Part shown: piece after piece, positions 33,008 to 41,265 of the stretch
Layout: every line of letters begins with the position of its first letter
How positions within the stretch are numbered: the stretch's first letter is position 1
Origin: CAYLLT01 sp964384465
GTDB taxonomy: Bacteria; Planctomycetota; Phycisphaerae; UBA1845; PWPN01
Assembly: GCA_964384465.1 (NCBI GenBank)
Contig: CAYLLT010000002.1
Span: forward strand, 1 to 64,000
DNA: 64,000 bases
Direction of reading: 5' to 3'
Position numbers and translations under genes: made by a program
Notes under the pieces: generated by a model
Seen by the model: the letters and a program-made list of their open reading frames with translations, nothing else
Told to the model about the DNA's origin: nothing
Databases searched by the model: none

Positions 33008-33074
33008 GCAGTTCCACCGTCGTTGACACACCAGCTCAAGATGGACTGACACCCGATGGATAGCAGACATCGAA

Positions 33075-33287
33075 TCAAGGCCGATCTGGAGGCACTAATA
33101 TGTCGGCCTTCTGGATCATTTCTTCGAGCGTCCAGTCGGGCAGGATTTGAGACCTGTCTCGCGTGTAGTCACCCTGGCCGGTCTCATACTGGTGAAGGAA
33201 GCGCATGGCGTCCACATAGCCCAGTTCGCGAACCAGGAGTTCCAAACCTCGACGACGCAACTCTGCCGGGTTTGTGATCGTACTCAT
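33075..33287 (-). CDS. Small acidic protein, partner of a decayed PIN toxin
   Basis: 70 aa. MSTITNPAELRRRGLELLVRELGYVDAMRFLHQYETGQGDYTRDR: a helical, charged protein ending in a DWTLEEMIQKADI segment and PPDRP. Its ATG overlaps (ATGA) the stop of a PIN-domain remnant on the same strand, so it was probably the second gene of a toxin-antitoxin operon in which the toxin comes first. No DNA-binding motif is evident. It remains intact although the toxin is dead. Confidence 0.6.
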   Translation of the reverse strand: MSTITNPAELRRRGLELLVRELGYVDAMRFLHQYETGQGDYTRDRSQILPDWTLEEMIQKADILVPPDRP

Positions 33288-33446
33288 GATGCCAGCTCTC
33301 CCGCGAAGGTTATGGAATCCATCACTCTGATCTTAAGCGAGAGCCGTTTGGATTGCGAGAGGAAACTATCGTCGGTCGTCAACAGCACATCTGCTCCAAG
33401 ATGTTCTGCTCAGTTTCAGGCAGCACATGTCAAAATAAACGATCAT
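33284..33446 (-). pseudogene. PIN-domain toxin with internal deletion
   Basis: From an ATG at 33446 the frame starts MIVYFDMCCLKL, the standard N-terminus of one PIN subfamily (D then CCL). A different frame then runs EHLGADVLLTTDDSFLSQSK...ITFAGELAS and stops at 33284-33286; that is the C-terminal part with the last catalytic Asp (TTDD). Around 80 codons between them are missing, and the join shifts the frame. The stop overlaps the next gene's ATG. trpE ends 13 nt upstream. Confidence 0.7.
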
Positions 33447-33458
33447 CGCAAATTGATC

Positions 33459-34967
33459 TCACTCAAACCCTGTTTCAGCGATTTCGATGGCCCGGAGCAG
33501 GCCCTTAGCTTTGTTGATGGTCTCTTCGTATTCGGTCTGCGGGTTGGAGTCGGCGACGATGCCGGCGCCGGCCTGAACGAAGACCTGATGCTTGCCGGCG
33601 GAATCGCCGGGCGTGATCACCATCGTGCGCAGCGCGATGCACGTATCCATGTTCCCGGCGAAATCGACGTAACCGACGGCGCCGGCATACGGCCCGCGGC
33701 GGGTCGGCTCGAATTCGTCGATGATCTGCATGGCCCGCACCTTGGGGGCCCCGCTGACCGTGCCCACCGGCAGGGCCGCCCGCAGCGCGTCGAATGCATT
33801 CTTGCCCGCGGCCAACTTACCCTTCACGTTGCTACAGATGTGCATCACGTGGCTGTAGCGCTCGACGCTCATCACGTCGCTCAGCTCGACGCTGCCCGGT
33901 TCGGCCACGCGGCCCACGTCGTTGCGGCCGAGATCGACGAGCATGATGTGCTCGGCCCGCTCCTTGGGGTCGGCCAGCAGTTCGGCCTCCAGCGCGCGGT
34001 CTTCCTCCTCGGTCGCCCCGCGGCGGCGCGTGCCGGCCAGCGGGCGATTGGTGATAATGCCGTCCTCGACGCGGCACATGATCTCCGGCGAGGCCCCGAC
34101 CAGGATCACCTTCGGGCTTTTGAGATAAAACATGAACGGCGACGGGTTCACCACCCGCAGCGCGCGGTAGATGTCGAATGGATCGGCGGCGGTCTGTACG
34201 GCCAGCCGTTGCGAGAGGACCACCTGAAAGATGTCACCGGCGCGGATGTATTCCTTGCAGGCGTCCGCGGCCTTTTGAAAACCGCCGGATTCAAAATTAC
34301 TGGTAAACGCCAGTGACGGGTCGCCGCGGCGGTCGATGAACCCCACCCGCGTCCGCTGCGGGGCCGACAGCCGATCGACGGTGGCCTTCACGCGGGCGCA
34401 CGCCTTCTCGTATCCGCCGCCCACGCCGTCCGCATCGACATGCGCCTGGCTGATCACCAGGATCGTCTTGGTCACGTGATCGAAAACAACCATCGTGTCG
34501 TAGAGGCCGAACAGCAGGTCCGGCAGATGGCGGTCGTCGGGCGGGTCGTTCGGCAGCGGCTCGTAATAGCGGACGACATCATAGCCGACATAACCCACCG
34601 CGCCGCCGGCAAACCGCGGCAGCTCGGGCAGATGCACCGCCCGGTACGATGCCAGCAGATCGGCGAGCTTCGCGAGCGGGTCCAACGAGCGCTCGCGCAC
34701 GGGTCCGGCCGGGCTGTCGCGGAGGATCTGGTCGCGTGTGGCCTCAAACGTCATGCTGGGGTCGGCGGCCAGGAATGAATAACGGGCGATCTTCTCGCCG
34801 CCCACGACGCTCTCCAGCAGAAACGCATGTGGCGAATCCGCGGAAAGGGCGGCGAACGCCGTCACCGGCGTCAGATGATCACCCATGAGCTGGCAGTAAA
34901 CCGGGATGGTGTTGCCGCGCTGGGTGAGCCGCTCGAAGTCGGCCGGCGCGGGCAGGCATCGGATCAT
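33459..34967 (-). CDS. trpE: Anthranilate synthase component I
   Basis: 502 aa from the ATG at 34967. First enzyme of tryptophan synthesis (chorismate to anthranilate). N-terminal TrpE domain (about 14-180: FLLESVVGGEKIARYSFLAADP with the Trp-feedback LLES) and the chorismate-binding domain (about 225-495: DIFQVVLSQRLAV, PSPFMFYLKSPKVILVGASPEIMCRVEDG, AGTRRRGATEEED, HIMLVDLGRNDVGRVAEPGSV, GTVSGAPKVRAMQIID, GIVADSNPQTEYEET). The LLES site suggests feedback control. trpG and other trp genes are not adjacent. Chorismate-utilising relatives such as PabB are less likely given LLES and length. Confidence 0.93.
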   Translation of the reverse strand: MIRCLPAPADFERLTQRGNTIPVYCQLMGDHLTPVTAFAALSADSPHAFLLESVVGGEKIARYSFLAADPSMTFEATRDQILRDSPAGPVRERSLDPLAKLADLLASYRAVHLPELPRFAGGAVGYVGYDVVRYYEPLPNDPPDDRHLPDLLFGLYDTMVVFDHVTKTILVISQAHVDADGVGGGYEKACARVKATVDRLSAPQRTRVGFIDRRGDPSLAFTSNFESGGFQKAADACKEYIRAGDIFQVVLSQRLAVQTAADPFDIYRALRVVNPSPFMFYLKSPKVILVGASPEIMCRVEDGIITNRPLAGTRRRGATEEEDRALEAELLADPKERAEHIMLVDLGRNDVGRVAEPGSVELSDVMSVERYSHVMHICSNVKGKLAAGKNAFDALRAALPVGTVSGAPKVRAMQIIDEFEPTRRGPYAGAVGYVDFAGNMDTCIALRTMVITPGDSAGKHQVFVQAGAGIVADSNPQTEYEETINKAKGLLRAIEIAETGFE

Positions 34968-35043
34968 GACCACATGGTAGCCCGCGCCGGTTGGACCGGT
35001 CAACACGCGCGAAAGCTTTCTTCACTTTGGACCTGCGATTAAG

Positions 35044-35427
35044 GTGGAATTCATGTACGAATGTAGAGTCAGTGCGGGGTTTTCCGCGGCGCATCAGGTG
35101 CGGATGTACGATGACGCACTGGAGCCCATTCACGGCCACGACTGGAAAGTGGAAGCGGTGTTCCGCGGGCCGGAGCTGGATACGATCGGTGTGCTGGTGG
35201 ACTTTGTCGCGGCCGAGCGGGCACTACGGGAAGCGGTGGCGCCGCTCCACCACACCCGCCTGAACGACGCACCGTTGCTCCGCGGTCTGAATCCCACGGC
35301 CGAGAACGTCGCGCGGATCATCTTCGACGAACTACACGCGCGCCTCGGCCCGGATGTTCCGCTGGCGGCTGTCTATGTCGATGAGGCACCGGGTTGCATC
35401 GCGGCGTACCTGCGGGATGATGCGTGA
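35044..35427 (+). CDS. 6-pyruvoyl-tetrahydropterin synthase / QueD-like protein lacking the catalytic Cys
   Basis: 127 aa, the usual T-fold length. Zinc ligands H17 (GFSAAHQV) and H30/H32 (PIHGHDW) are present, as are the LDTIGVLVDF and LNPTAENVARIIFDEL motifs and a late Glu (VYVDEAPG). The catalytic Cys before HGH in PTPS-II and QueD is absent; the stretch reads YDDALEPIHGH with E27 three residues before H30. That resembles the Glu-containing PTPS-III enzymes of folate synthesis, but the identity is open: queuosine, folate or another pterin product. Divergent from trpE. Confidence 0.75.
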   Translation: MEFMYECRVSAGFSAAHQVRMYDDALEPIHGHDWKVEAVFRGPELDTIGVLVDFVAAERALREAVAPLHHTRLNDAPLLRGLNPTAENVARIIFDELHARLGPDVPLAAVYVDEAPGCIAAYLRDDA

Positions 35428-35433
35428 ATCGAA

Positions 35434-35943
35434 TTAACGCTCCAGTTCATCTTTCTCCGAATCCGGCCGCGGCGGCAGCTTCACGCCCTTGCTGCTGTAT
35501 TTGACCACCAGAAAACTCAGCGGCGCATCGCTCGTGTTGCGGATGCCGTGAAAGACCCACGGTTCCACGTAGAGCAGATCACCTTTCTTCGCTGGGAAAT
35601 CCTTTCCATCCAGATGCCACGTGCCGGCCCCTTCCGTGATCAGCAGATATTCCTCTTCGACGTGCCGATGCGCGCCGTGGACGCTCTTGCCCGGCTGGAT
35701 GGTGCCGGCCGCGGTGAACACGTCCCGCGTGCCCAGCGTCTGGCCCGTATAATACGGCCGCATCTCGCCCCAGCCGGCTTTATTGGCCGGCGTGTCCTTG
35801 AGCGGCACAACGCGGGATTTGATCTGGGCCGGCGGTGCCGGGGCGGCGCCGCCTGTTCGCGGCGTAAGCAGCAGCGCCAGGCAAAATCCGGCGGCGCAAT
35901 ACAACAGAGACGAAACGATCCTTCCGGCAGAGTGACGGGCCAT
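35434..35943 (-). CDS. Secreted cupin-domain protein
   Basis: 169 aa from the ATG at 35943, preceded by AGGAGG at ideal spacing. Signal peptide about 1-34 (IVSSLLYCAAGFCLALLLTP), then a single cupin barrel: GKSVHGAHRHVEEEYLLITEGAGTWHLDGKDF carries the first His-His-Glu metal set, and GDLLYVEPWVFHGIRNTSD the late His. Substrate-binding residues do not point to one enzyme. Metal-dependent dioxygenase, isomerase or plain binding protein are all possible. It faces the PTPS-like gene, with 6 nt between stops. Confidence 0.8.
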   Translation of the reverse strand: MARHSAGRIVSSLLYCAAGFCLALLLTPRTGGAAPAPPAQIKSRVVPLKDTPANKAGWGEMRPYYTGQTLGTRDVFTAAGTIQPGKSVHGAHRHVEEEYLLITEGAGTWHLDGKDFPAKKGDLLYVEPWVFHGIRNTSDAPLSFLVVKYSSKGVKLPPRPDSEKDELER

Positions 35944-36148
35944 GGGGCCTCCTTCCTGAATCGATGGATCCGGCTGCACGTAACTCCTTATCATGTGGTG
36001 AACGGGAGCCGGCGGCAAGCGTCGGCGGTCGCGCGCCTGCCGGAGTCCCGGCGCGATCCACACGGCGCCGGATGACTCATTGTTCTTGACGATATAACCG
36101 GCGGTGTCTAAGATGAGTGTGTCGGCCGCATAATGGGCGTTGATTGAA

Positions 36149-36628
36149 ATGCTCTGCCAACAGTGTAAAAAACAGACCGCAACCGTGCACCTGACCGATC
36201 TGGTCAAGGGCGACAAGCGAGAACGGCACCTCTGCGAGGAGTGTGCCTCCCGAGAGGGGATTGCCGTCAAACAGCATGTCTCGATCAACGATGTGCTGAA
36301 CACCTTCCTTCAGGCCGGCGTCCAGGAACTGTCCAAGATCAAGTGCCCCGATTGCGGCATCAGCTTTGTCGAGTTCCGCAGCCAGGGCGTGCTCGGCTGC
36401 CCGAACGACTACGACGTCTTCGGCGAGCCGCTCGCCAGCCTCATCGAGCGGGCCCAGGACGGCGAGACGCATCACACCGGCAAGTCGCCCGGCCAGCAGA
36501 TCAATGCCAACCCGTCTCAGCAGGAGCGGCTGCGGCTTCAGCGCGAACTGCGCGACGCGGTCGAACATGAAGACTATGAGCGGGCTGCCCAGTTGCGCGA
36601 CCGCCTCGGAGAGCTGCAATCGCCATGA
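36149..36628 (+). CDS. mcsA: McsA, activator of protein arginine kinase (UVR motif protein)
   Basis: 159 aa. Two CxxC zinc pairs at the start (CQQC, CEEC), a second set (CPDC...CPNDYD) in the middle, and a C-terminal UVR helical hairpin (RLQRELRDAVEHEDYERAAQLRDRLGEL). McsA binds and activates McsB and, in Firmicutes, controls CtsR and delivers substrates to ClpC. The start ATG at 36149 is chosen over a TTG nine bases earlier. It overlaps mcsB by ATGA, so the pair is translationally coupled. Confidence 0.9.
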   Translation: MLCQQCKKQTATVHLTDLVKGDKRERHLCEECASREGIAVKQHVSINDVLNTFLQAGVQELSKIKCPDCGISFVEFRSQGVLGCPNDYDVFGEPLASLIERAQDGETHHTGKSPGQQINANPSQQERLRLQRELRDAVEHEDYERAAQLRDRLGELQSP

Positions 36629-37695
36629 ACCTCAATGATCTTGTGCCGATGTCGGGCGAGTGGCTGGCCAGCGGCGGCCCGCTGAACGATGTGGTTATCT
36701 CTTCACGCATCCGGTTGGCCCGCAATCTCGCGGGCTATCATTTCCTGAGCCGCGCGACCCCCTCCACGCGCCAGGAGATCGAGCGAACGCTTTTCCAGGC
36801 CATCACCGCCAGCGACTTCGGCAAGAACACGTTCTACGTCGATGTGGACAAGAGCGATCCGCTCGATCGGCAACTCCTCGTCGAGCGCCATCTGATCAGC
36901 CGGCAGCACGCCGACGCGGAAGGCAGCCGCGGCGTGGCCATCTCCTCCACCGAAACGCTCGCCCTCATGATTAACGAAGAGGATCACCTGCGCATCCAGG
37001 TGCTTCGCCGCGGGATGAATCTTGACGATGCCTGGGACGAGATGATCCGCATCGACAACAGTCTCGAATCCGCCGTCGAGTTCGCCTACCACAAACAGTA
37101 CGGCTATCTCACCGCCTGCCCGACCAACGTCGGCACGGGCCTTCGCGTCTCGGTCATGCTGCACCTGCCGGCGTTGAAACTGACCAACGAGATCGAGAAG
37201 GTCTTCCGCGCGGCCAAGGAGATGCGGCTGGCTGTCCGCGGTCTTTATGGAGAGGGTACCGACGCGATCGGCGATTTCTTCCAGGTCTCCAACCAGACCA
37301 CGCTCGGCCAAAGCGAGGAGGAGATACTTTCCGGCTTCAAGAGCAACGTCATCCCGTCGATCGTCAAATACGAGCAGAAGGCGCGCCGCGTGCTCAAGCA
37401 CGAGAAGCTGACCGCGCTGGATGACAAGGTCTGGCGGGCACTGGGCGTGCTTGAGAATGCCCGTGCCATCAGCAGTGAAGAAGCCCTGTTCCTGCTCTCG
37501 CACCTGCGGATGGGCGTGCTTCTCGAACGCATCCAGCACATCGACCTGGAGACGGTCAACGAGCTGTTCATCGCTTCGCAATCGGCCCACCTTCAGAAGC
37601 GCCAGGGCCAGCGGCTGGAGGGCGAGCGCCGCAGCATCGTCCGCGCCGACTTCATCCGCCAGCGTTTAGGCCGCCCCCGCCACAGCGACAACTGA
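36625..37695 (+). CDS. mcsB: McsB, protein arginine kinase
   Basis: 356 aa, normal for McsB. ATP:guanido phosphotransferase fold: VVISSRIRLARNLAGYHF (about 23-40), and CPTNVGTGLRVSVMLHLPAL (about 168-187) with the catalytic-site Cys and the arginine-binding loop. AVRGLYGEGTDAIGDFFQVSNQTTLG is the ATP loop. McsB phosphorylates arginines and marks proteins for ClpCP degradation. In Firmicutes the operon continues with clpC; here it is followed by repeats and an unrelated gene, so the protease is elsewhere. Confidence 0.95.
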   Translation: MNLNDLVPMSGEWLASGGPLNDVVISSRIRLARNLAGYHFLSRATPSTRQEIERTLFQAITASDFGKNTFYVDVDKSDPLDRQLLVERHLISRQHADAEGSRGVAISSTETLALMINEEDHLRIQVLRRGMNLDDAWDEMIRIDNSLESAVEFAYHKQYGYLTACPTNVGTGLRVSVMLHLPALKLTNEIEKVFRAAKEMRLAVRGLYGEGTDAIGDFFQVSNQTTLGQSEEEILSGFKSNVIPSIVKYEQKARRVLKHEKLTALDDKVWRALGVLENARAISSEEALFLLSHLRMGVLLERIQHIDLETVNELFIASQSAHLQKRQGQRLEGERRSIVRADFIRQRLGRPRHSDN

Positions 37696-37709
37696 TCATT
37701 ATTCGTACG

Positions 37710-37916
37710 CTCACCACGGAGACACGAAGACACAGAGATTGCGGATTGGGAATTGCGGATTTCCTACCCAATTCACAATCCGCAATTCGCAATTTCTTCT
37801 CCGTACTACAAACGTTCAGAATCTTCGCGTCCTGCGTAAATTTCTCGGGCGCGAAATCGTAACTCCAGTTAAGCTTTTGGGTTGCGGGCGAAGCCCGCGC
37901 CAGGTCTCCGTGGTGA
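37710..37916. repeat. Composite inverted-repeat module between mcsB and the propeller gene
   Basis: Perfect 12-bp end repeats TCACCACGGAGA (37711-37722) and TCTCCGTGGTGA (37905-37916). Inside are an imperfect inverted repeat of TTGCGGATTG/CAATCCGCAA words (37739-37797) and a hairpin GCGGGC-GAA-GCCCGC (37884-37898). No frame has coding character. The right end almost touches the stop codon of the propeller gene. Confidence 0.8.
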
Positions 37917-37919
37917 ATC

Positions 37920-40900
37920 TTACGGCGGTGTGATGAGCAGCAGGGCATTGAGGCTGTTGGCCGGGTTGTTCCTCGCGATGATTTCGTCGGTGGTGCTGAC
38001 CAGGCTGTCGCGGTTGTAATCATAGGCGAAGTCGATCGGAGCGCGGTTGAAGCTGTTGCGCGGGTGGTTGCGGGCATCCATCTCGTCCGTCGAGCTGACG
38101 ATGGCGCGTGTGCCGCTGGGGGTCTTGCTTTCGCCGATCTCGATCCCCCAGTAATGCACTTCGCTCGCCGGCAGACCGGTATCGGCATTGGACCGTACGG
38201 TCACTTGTAACCATCTCATGTTGGGGATGGCGTTGTTGGGCCAGCTTATGGTGATGCGATCCGATCCGCCGGTGCCTTCGCCAGGCGACACGGTGACACT
38301 CAGCGGCGAGGCAGCGAGGGGCCACGCGCCCGGGTTGGTGTCGTTGCCGACACGGAAAGTGAAATCGTCGGCGCCGATATTGGCCGGATTGCCCGGATTG
38401 CTGATGTCCACCATGATGCCGTTGATGCTTTTGTCAAAACTGATGTAATTGCCGACACCGGCCAGCACACCCGACAGCAGCGCCGTCTTGTCGGTCGCAA
38501 TGGCAGTTTTGTCATTGCACTGCGCCATCTGGAAGAATGATCGACAGGTAGCGGTATCGCTGTCGAAGAACGAATTGTTGTAGAAGATGCGCCGCCCGGC
38601 CACGCTCCCGCCGCAGGCCGACGGGTTCTGCTGCGGATTAAACACGGTGGGGCAGTTGTCGCAGACGTCGATAACGCCGTCTCCGTCGCCATCGGGATCG
38701 CATTCGTCGGGGATACCGTTGCCGTTGCAGTCTTCGCTGATGCCTTCCGCGATCCGACACACGTCGCCGATCCCATCGTGGTCGCAATCGGCCTGATCCG
38801 TATTCGCGTGATTCGGGCAGTTATCGCAGGCGTCCGGACTGCCGTCCCCGTCCGCATCGGGGTCGTCAGAACCCCAGCGGGCCCAATGCCCCGACACCTG
38901 TCCGCCGGCTATGGTGAAATCTCCACCCGCGATGAGTTCGTTGTTGTAGACGGTCAGAGCGTTAACCGCCCGGTCCATTCCACTCCCCAGCGGCTGCCAG
39001 CTCACGCCGTCCCAAAGCGCGATCTGCTTCGCGCTGACCCCGCCGGCGGTGTTAAACAAGCCACCGGCAATCAGATCGCCGTTGTACACCGTCAAGGCAT
39101 AAACCCAGCTACTCGCCCCGGCCCCCAGGGCCGACCAGCTCGTGCCATTCCAGCGGGCGATGTGTTGAGCGGGGACGCCGCCGGCGAGGGTGAAGCGGCC
39201 GCCGACAATCAACCTGCCGTCGTGGACGGTCAGAGCGGTGACATCAAGATCCGTCCCGTTGCCCAGGGGCTGCCAGTTCGTGCCGTTCCAGCGGGCGATG
39301 AACTTGGCGGATGTCCCCCCGGCAAACGAGAAAAAGCCTCCCGCGATCAACTGCCTGTTGTAGACGGTGAGCGCGTAAACCACGTTGTCCATTCCGGCGC
39401 CGACCGTCTGCCAGCTCGTGCCATTCCAGCGCGCGATATAGTTCGCCGATGCGCCCCCGGCGGTGGTGAATTGGCCGCCCGCGATCAACTCGCCGTTGTA
39501 GACCGTCAGAGCGTAGACCGTATTGTTCACGCCGCTGCCCAGGGGTTGCCAGCTTGTGCCGTTCCAACGCGCGATGCTATTGGCGCTGACGCCGCCGGCG
39601 GCGGTGAAGAACCCTGCCGCGACCAGCTCGCCGTTATAGACCGTCAGAGCGCGGACCGTGCCGCTGAGCATCCCGCCGCCCAGCGATTGCCAGCTTGTGC
39701 CATTCCAGCGCCCGATGCGGTTGACGCTGACCGCGCCGGCGGTGGTGAAATCCCCGCCCGCAATCAACTCGCCGTTGTAGACGCTCAGCGCCAGCACCGA
39801 GTTATCCATGCCGGTGCCGAGGGTCCGCCAGTTTGTGCCGTCCCAGCGCGTGATGAAGTTGGCCATTGTCCCGCCGGCGGCACTGGTGATGAAGTTGCCT
39901 CCGACAATCAGTTCACCGTTAAAAATGGTCTGACAGTAGACCCAGCCGTTGATCCCACTGCCCAGAGGTTGCCAGCTTGTGCCGTTCCACCGGGCGATAT
40001 TCTTGGCTGATGTTCCACCGGCGGTGATGAACTCTCCGCCCGCGATCAGGTCGCCGTTGTACACGTTCAACGCGGAGACCCGCGGAACCGAAACACCACC
40101 CACTCCGCTGCCCAGGGCCGACCAACTTGTGCCGTTCCAGCGCGCAATGAAGTTAGCGCCGACTCCACCGGCGCTGGTGAACAAACCCCCCGCAACCAGA
40201 TTCCCGTTGTAAACCGTCAGCGCGAGAACAGTCGTACTAATGCCTCCCGGTTGACCGCTCATCCCCGTACCGAGGGGCTGCCAGTTCGAACCGTTCCAGC
40301 GCGCGATGGCCTTGGCCGATAACCCGCCCGCGGTGGTGAACTGACCCCCGGCAATCAGCTCACTGCCGAAAACCTCCAGAGCATAAACAATATTATTCAG
40401 CCCGCTGCCCAGCGCCGACCAGCTCGTGCCGTTCCACCGAGCGATGTTGTTGGCCGATACTCCGCCGGCGGTGTTGAAGATGCCCCCGGCGATCAACTCG
40501 CCGTTGTAAACCTTCAGGGCATAGACATACCCGGCCACCCCGCTGCCCAGGGGCTGCCAGCTCGTGCCGTTCCAGCGAGCGACGAAGTTCGCTGATGTCC
40601 CGCCGATCGTCGTGAAGGTCCCGCCCGCAACGAGTTCGCCGTTGTAGACCGCTAAAGAGAGGATCTGCCCATTGGGGCCCGGCTCGCCGACGGCAGACCA
40701 GTGCGTCCCGTCCCACTTGGCAATGTTGGGGGCCACGACGTCGCCGGCGACATTGAACGCGCCCCCGACGTAGAGGGCCGGGCCGCTGCCGTCATCGTAG
40801 ACGGCCACCGCATTGACCCAGTCGTTCAGTCCCGGCAGACCTTCGCCAGGTCGCCAGTCGAACGTGCATTGGGCTGGAGCCCGCTTCGGAACCGCCAGCA

Positions 40901-40976
40901 CGGCGCAGGCGATAACGATCGCGAACGAGCATCCGTACGCACGGCTGCCCCATCGTTCATGCGAGAAAAAACGCAT
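37920..40976 (-). CDS. Secreted giant protein: 14 propeller-type repeats, calcium-type repeats, dockerin-like tail
   Basis: 1018 aa. Signal peptide about 1-36 (SFAIVIACAVLAVPKRAPAQC). About 45-700: fourteen units of ~46 residues following the pattern VYALTVYNGELIAGG-FTTAGG-SANxIARWNGTSWQPLGSG, i.e. two possible seven-bladed propellers. About 700-790: Asp-rich DxDxDG repeats with paired Cys (DGDGSPDACDNCP, DHDGIGDVC), as in thrombospondin type 3 repeats. About 800-960 a beta domain. The end has two DxNxDxxxxTDE units (DYNRDSLVSTTDEIIARNN), a dockerin-like pair. Probably a cell-surface binding protein. Confidence 0.88.
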   Translation of the reverse strand: MRFFSHERWGSRAYGCSFAIVIACAVLAVPKRAPAQCTFDWRPGEGLPGLNDWVNAVAVYDDGSGPALYVGGAFNVAGDVVAPNIAKWDGTHWSAVGEPGPNGQILSLAVYNGELVAGGTFTTIGGTSANFVARWNGTSWQPLGSGVAGYVYALKVYNGELIAGGIFNTAGGVSANNIARWNGTSWSALGSGLNNIVYALEVFGSELIAGGQFTTAGGLSAKAIARWNGSNWQPLGTGMSGQPGGISTTVLALTVYNGNLVAGGLFTSAGGVGANFIARWNGTSWSALGSGVGGVSVPRVSALNVYNGDLIAGGEFITAGGTSAKNIARWNGTSWQPLGSGINGWVYCQTIFNGELIVGGNFITSAAGGTMANFITRWDGTNWRTLGTGMDNSVLALSVYNGELIAGGDFTTAGAVSVNRIGRWNGTSWQSLGGGMLSGTVRALTVYNGELVAAGFFTAAGGVSANSIARWNGTSWQPLGSGVNNTVYALTVYNGELIAGGQFTTAGGASANYIARWNGTSWQTVGAGMDNVVYALTVYNRQLIAGGFFSFAGGTSAKFIARWNGTNWQPLGNGTDLDVTALTVHDGRLIVGGRFTLAGGVPAQHIARWNGTSWSALGAGASSWVYALTVYNGDLIAGGLFNTAGGVSAKQIALWDGVSWQPLGSGMDRAVNALTVYNNELIAGGDFTIAGGQVSGHWARWGSDDPDADGDGSPDACDNCPNHANTDQADCDHDGIGDVCRIAEGISEDCNGNGIPDECDPDGDGDGVIDVCDNCPTVFNPQQNPSACGGSVAGRRIFYNNSFFDSDTATCRSFFQMAQCNDKTAIATDKTALLSGVLAGVGNYISFDKSINGIMVDISNPGNPANIGADDFTFRVGNDTNPGAWPLAASPLSVTVSPGEGTGGSDRITISWPNNAIPNMRWLQVTVRSNADTGLPASEVHYWGIEIGESKTPSGTRAIVSSTDEMDARNHPRNSFNRAPIDFAYDYNRDSLVSTTDEIIARNNPANSLNALLLITPP

Positions 40977-41106
40977 CCGGCCCCTCTTTCGGCGGGAGGA
41001 CTCTATCTGATACAGAGTTTGGTGACCGTTCGGAATATATCACTTTTAGAAACCTCCTGCAACAAAAAAATTGATGGAAATTGATAGGGATGCAGCAGGC
41101 TATCCG

Positions 41107-41198
41107 GTCAGAAGCCGTCTCCGCCCGTAAGGCGGGTTCGGCCCGGCACTTGTCCGCCCTGGGCGAGATTCGCTGCGGCGAACGTGCCGGGTTCTGAC
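41107..41198. repeat. Multi-hairpin element, GTCAGAA/TTCTGAC outer stem
   Basis: GTCAGAA (41107-41113) pairs perfectly with TTCTGAC (41192-41198). Inside are the hairpins CCGCC-CGTAA-GGCGG (41121 onward) and an extended stem CCCGGCAC (41142-41149) with GTGCCGGG (41184-41191), further paired after a small bulge. The layout is that of the AGGACC element, but the sequence differs. It could alternatively be a structured leader RNA, but the promoter of the next gene starts downstream of it. Confidence 0.75.
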
Positions 41199-41208
41199 AC
41201 AGGCCGCA

Positions 41209-41236
41209 TTGCATCGCGCGCTCAGGCGGTTATGAT
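41209..41236 (+). promoter_or_regulatory. Putative promoter of the MBL-fold gene
   Basis: -35 TTGCAT (41209-41214), 16-bp spacer, -10 TATGAT (41231-41236). Predicted start near 41243, 23 nt before the TTG start codon. The upstream part of this 290-base intergenic region (40977-41106) is AT-rich and holds nothing else I can identify. Confidence 0.55.
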
Positions 41237-41265
41237 GGCAGCCGTCGCCATGGAAGGCTGCGGCT

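Noticed and set aside
37652..38188. Minus-strand frame covering the end of mcsB and the start of the repeat module
   Set aside because: It crosses the composite repeat and overlaps the propeller gene in another frame; composition is Arg/Ser/Pro-rich shadow type.
38778..40010. Open frame of 410 codons on the plus strand opposite the propeller repeats
   Set aside because: The opposite strand encodes 14 regular repeats; the antisense frame merely mirrors that periodicity.
40977..41265. Riboswitch or SRP RNA upstream of the MBL gene
   Set aside because: The region folds, but I cannot match any known RNA consensus and the likely promoter lies downstream of the fold.
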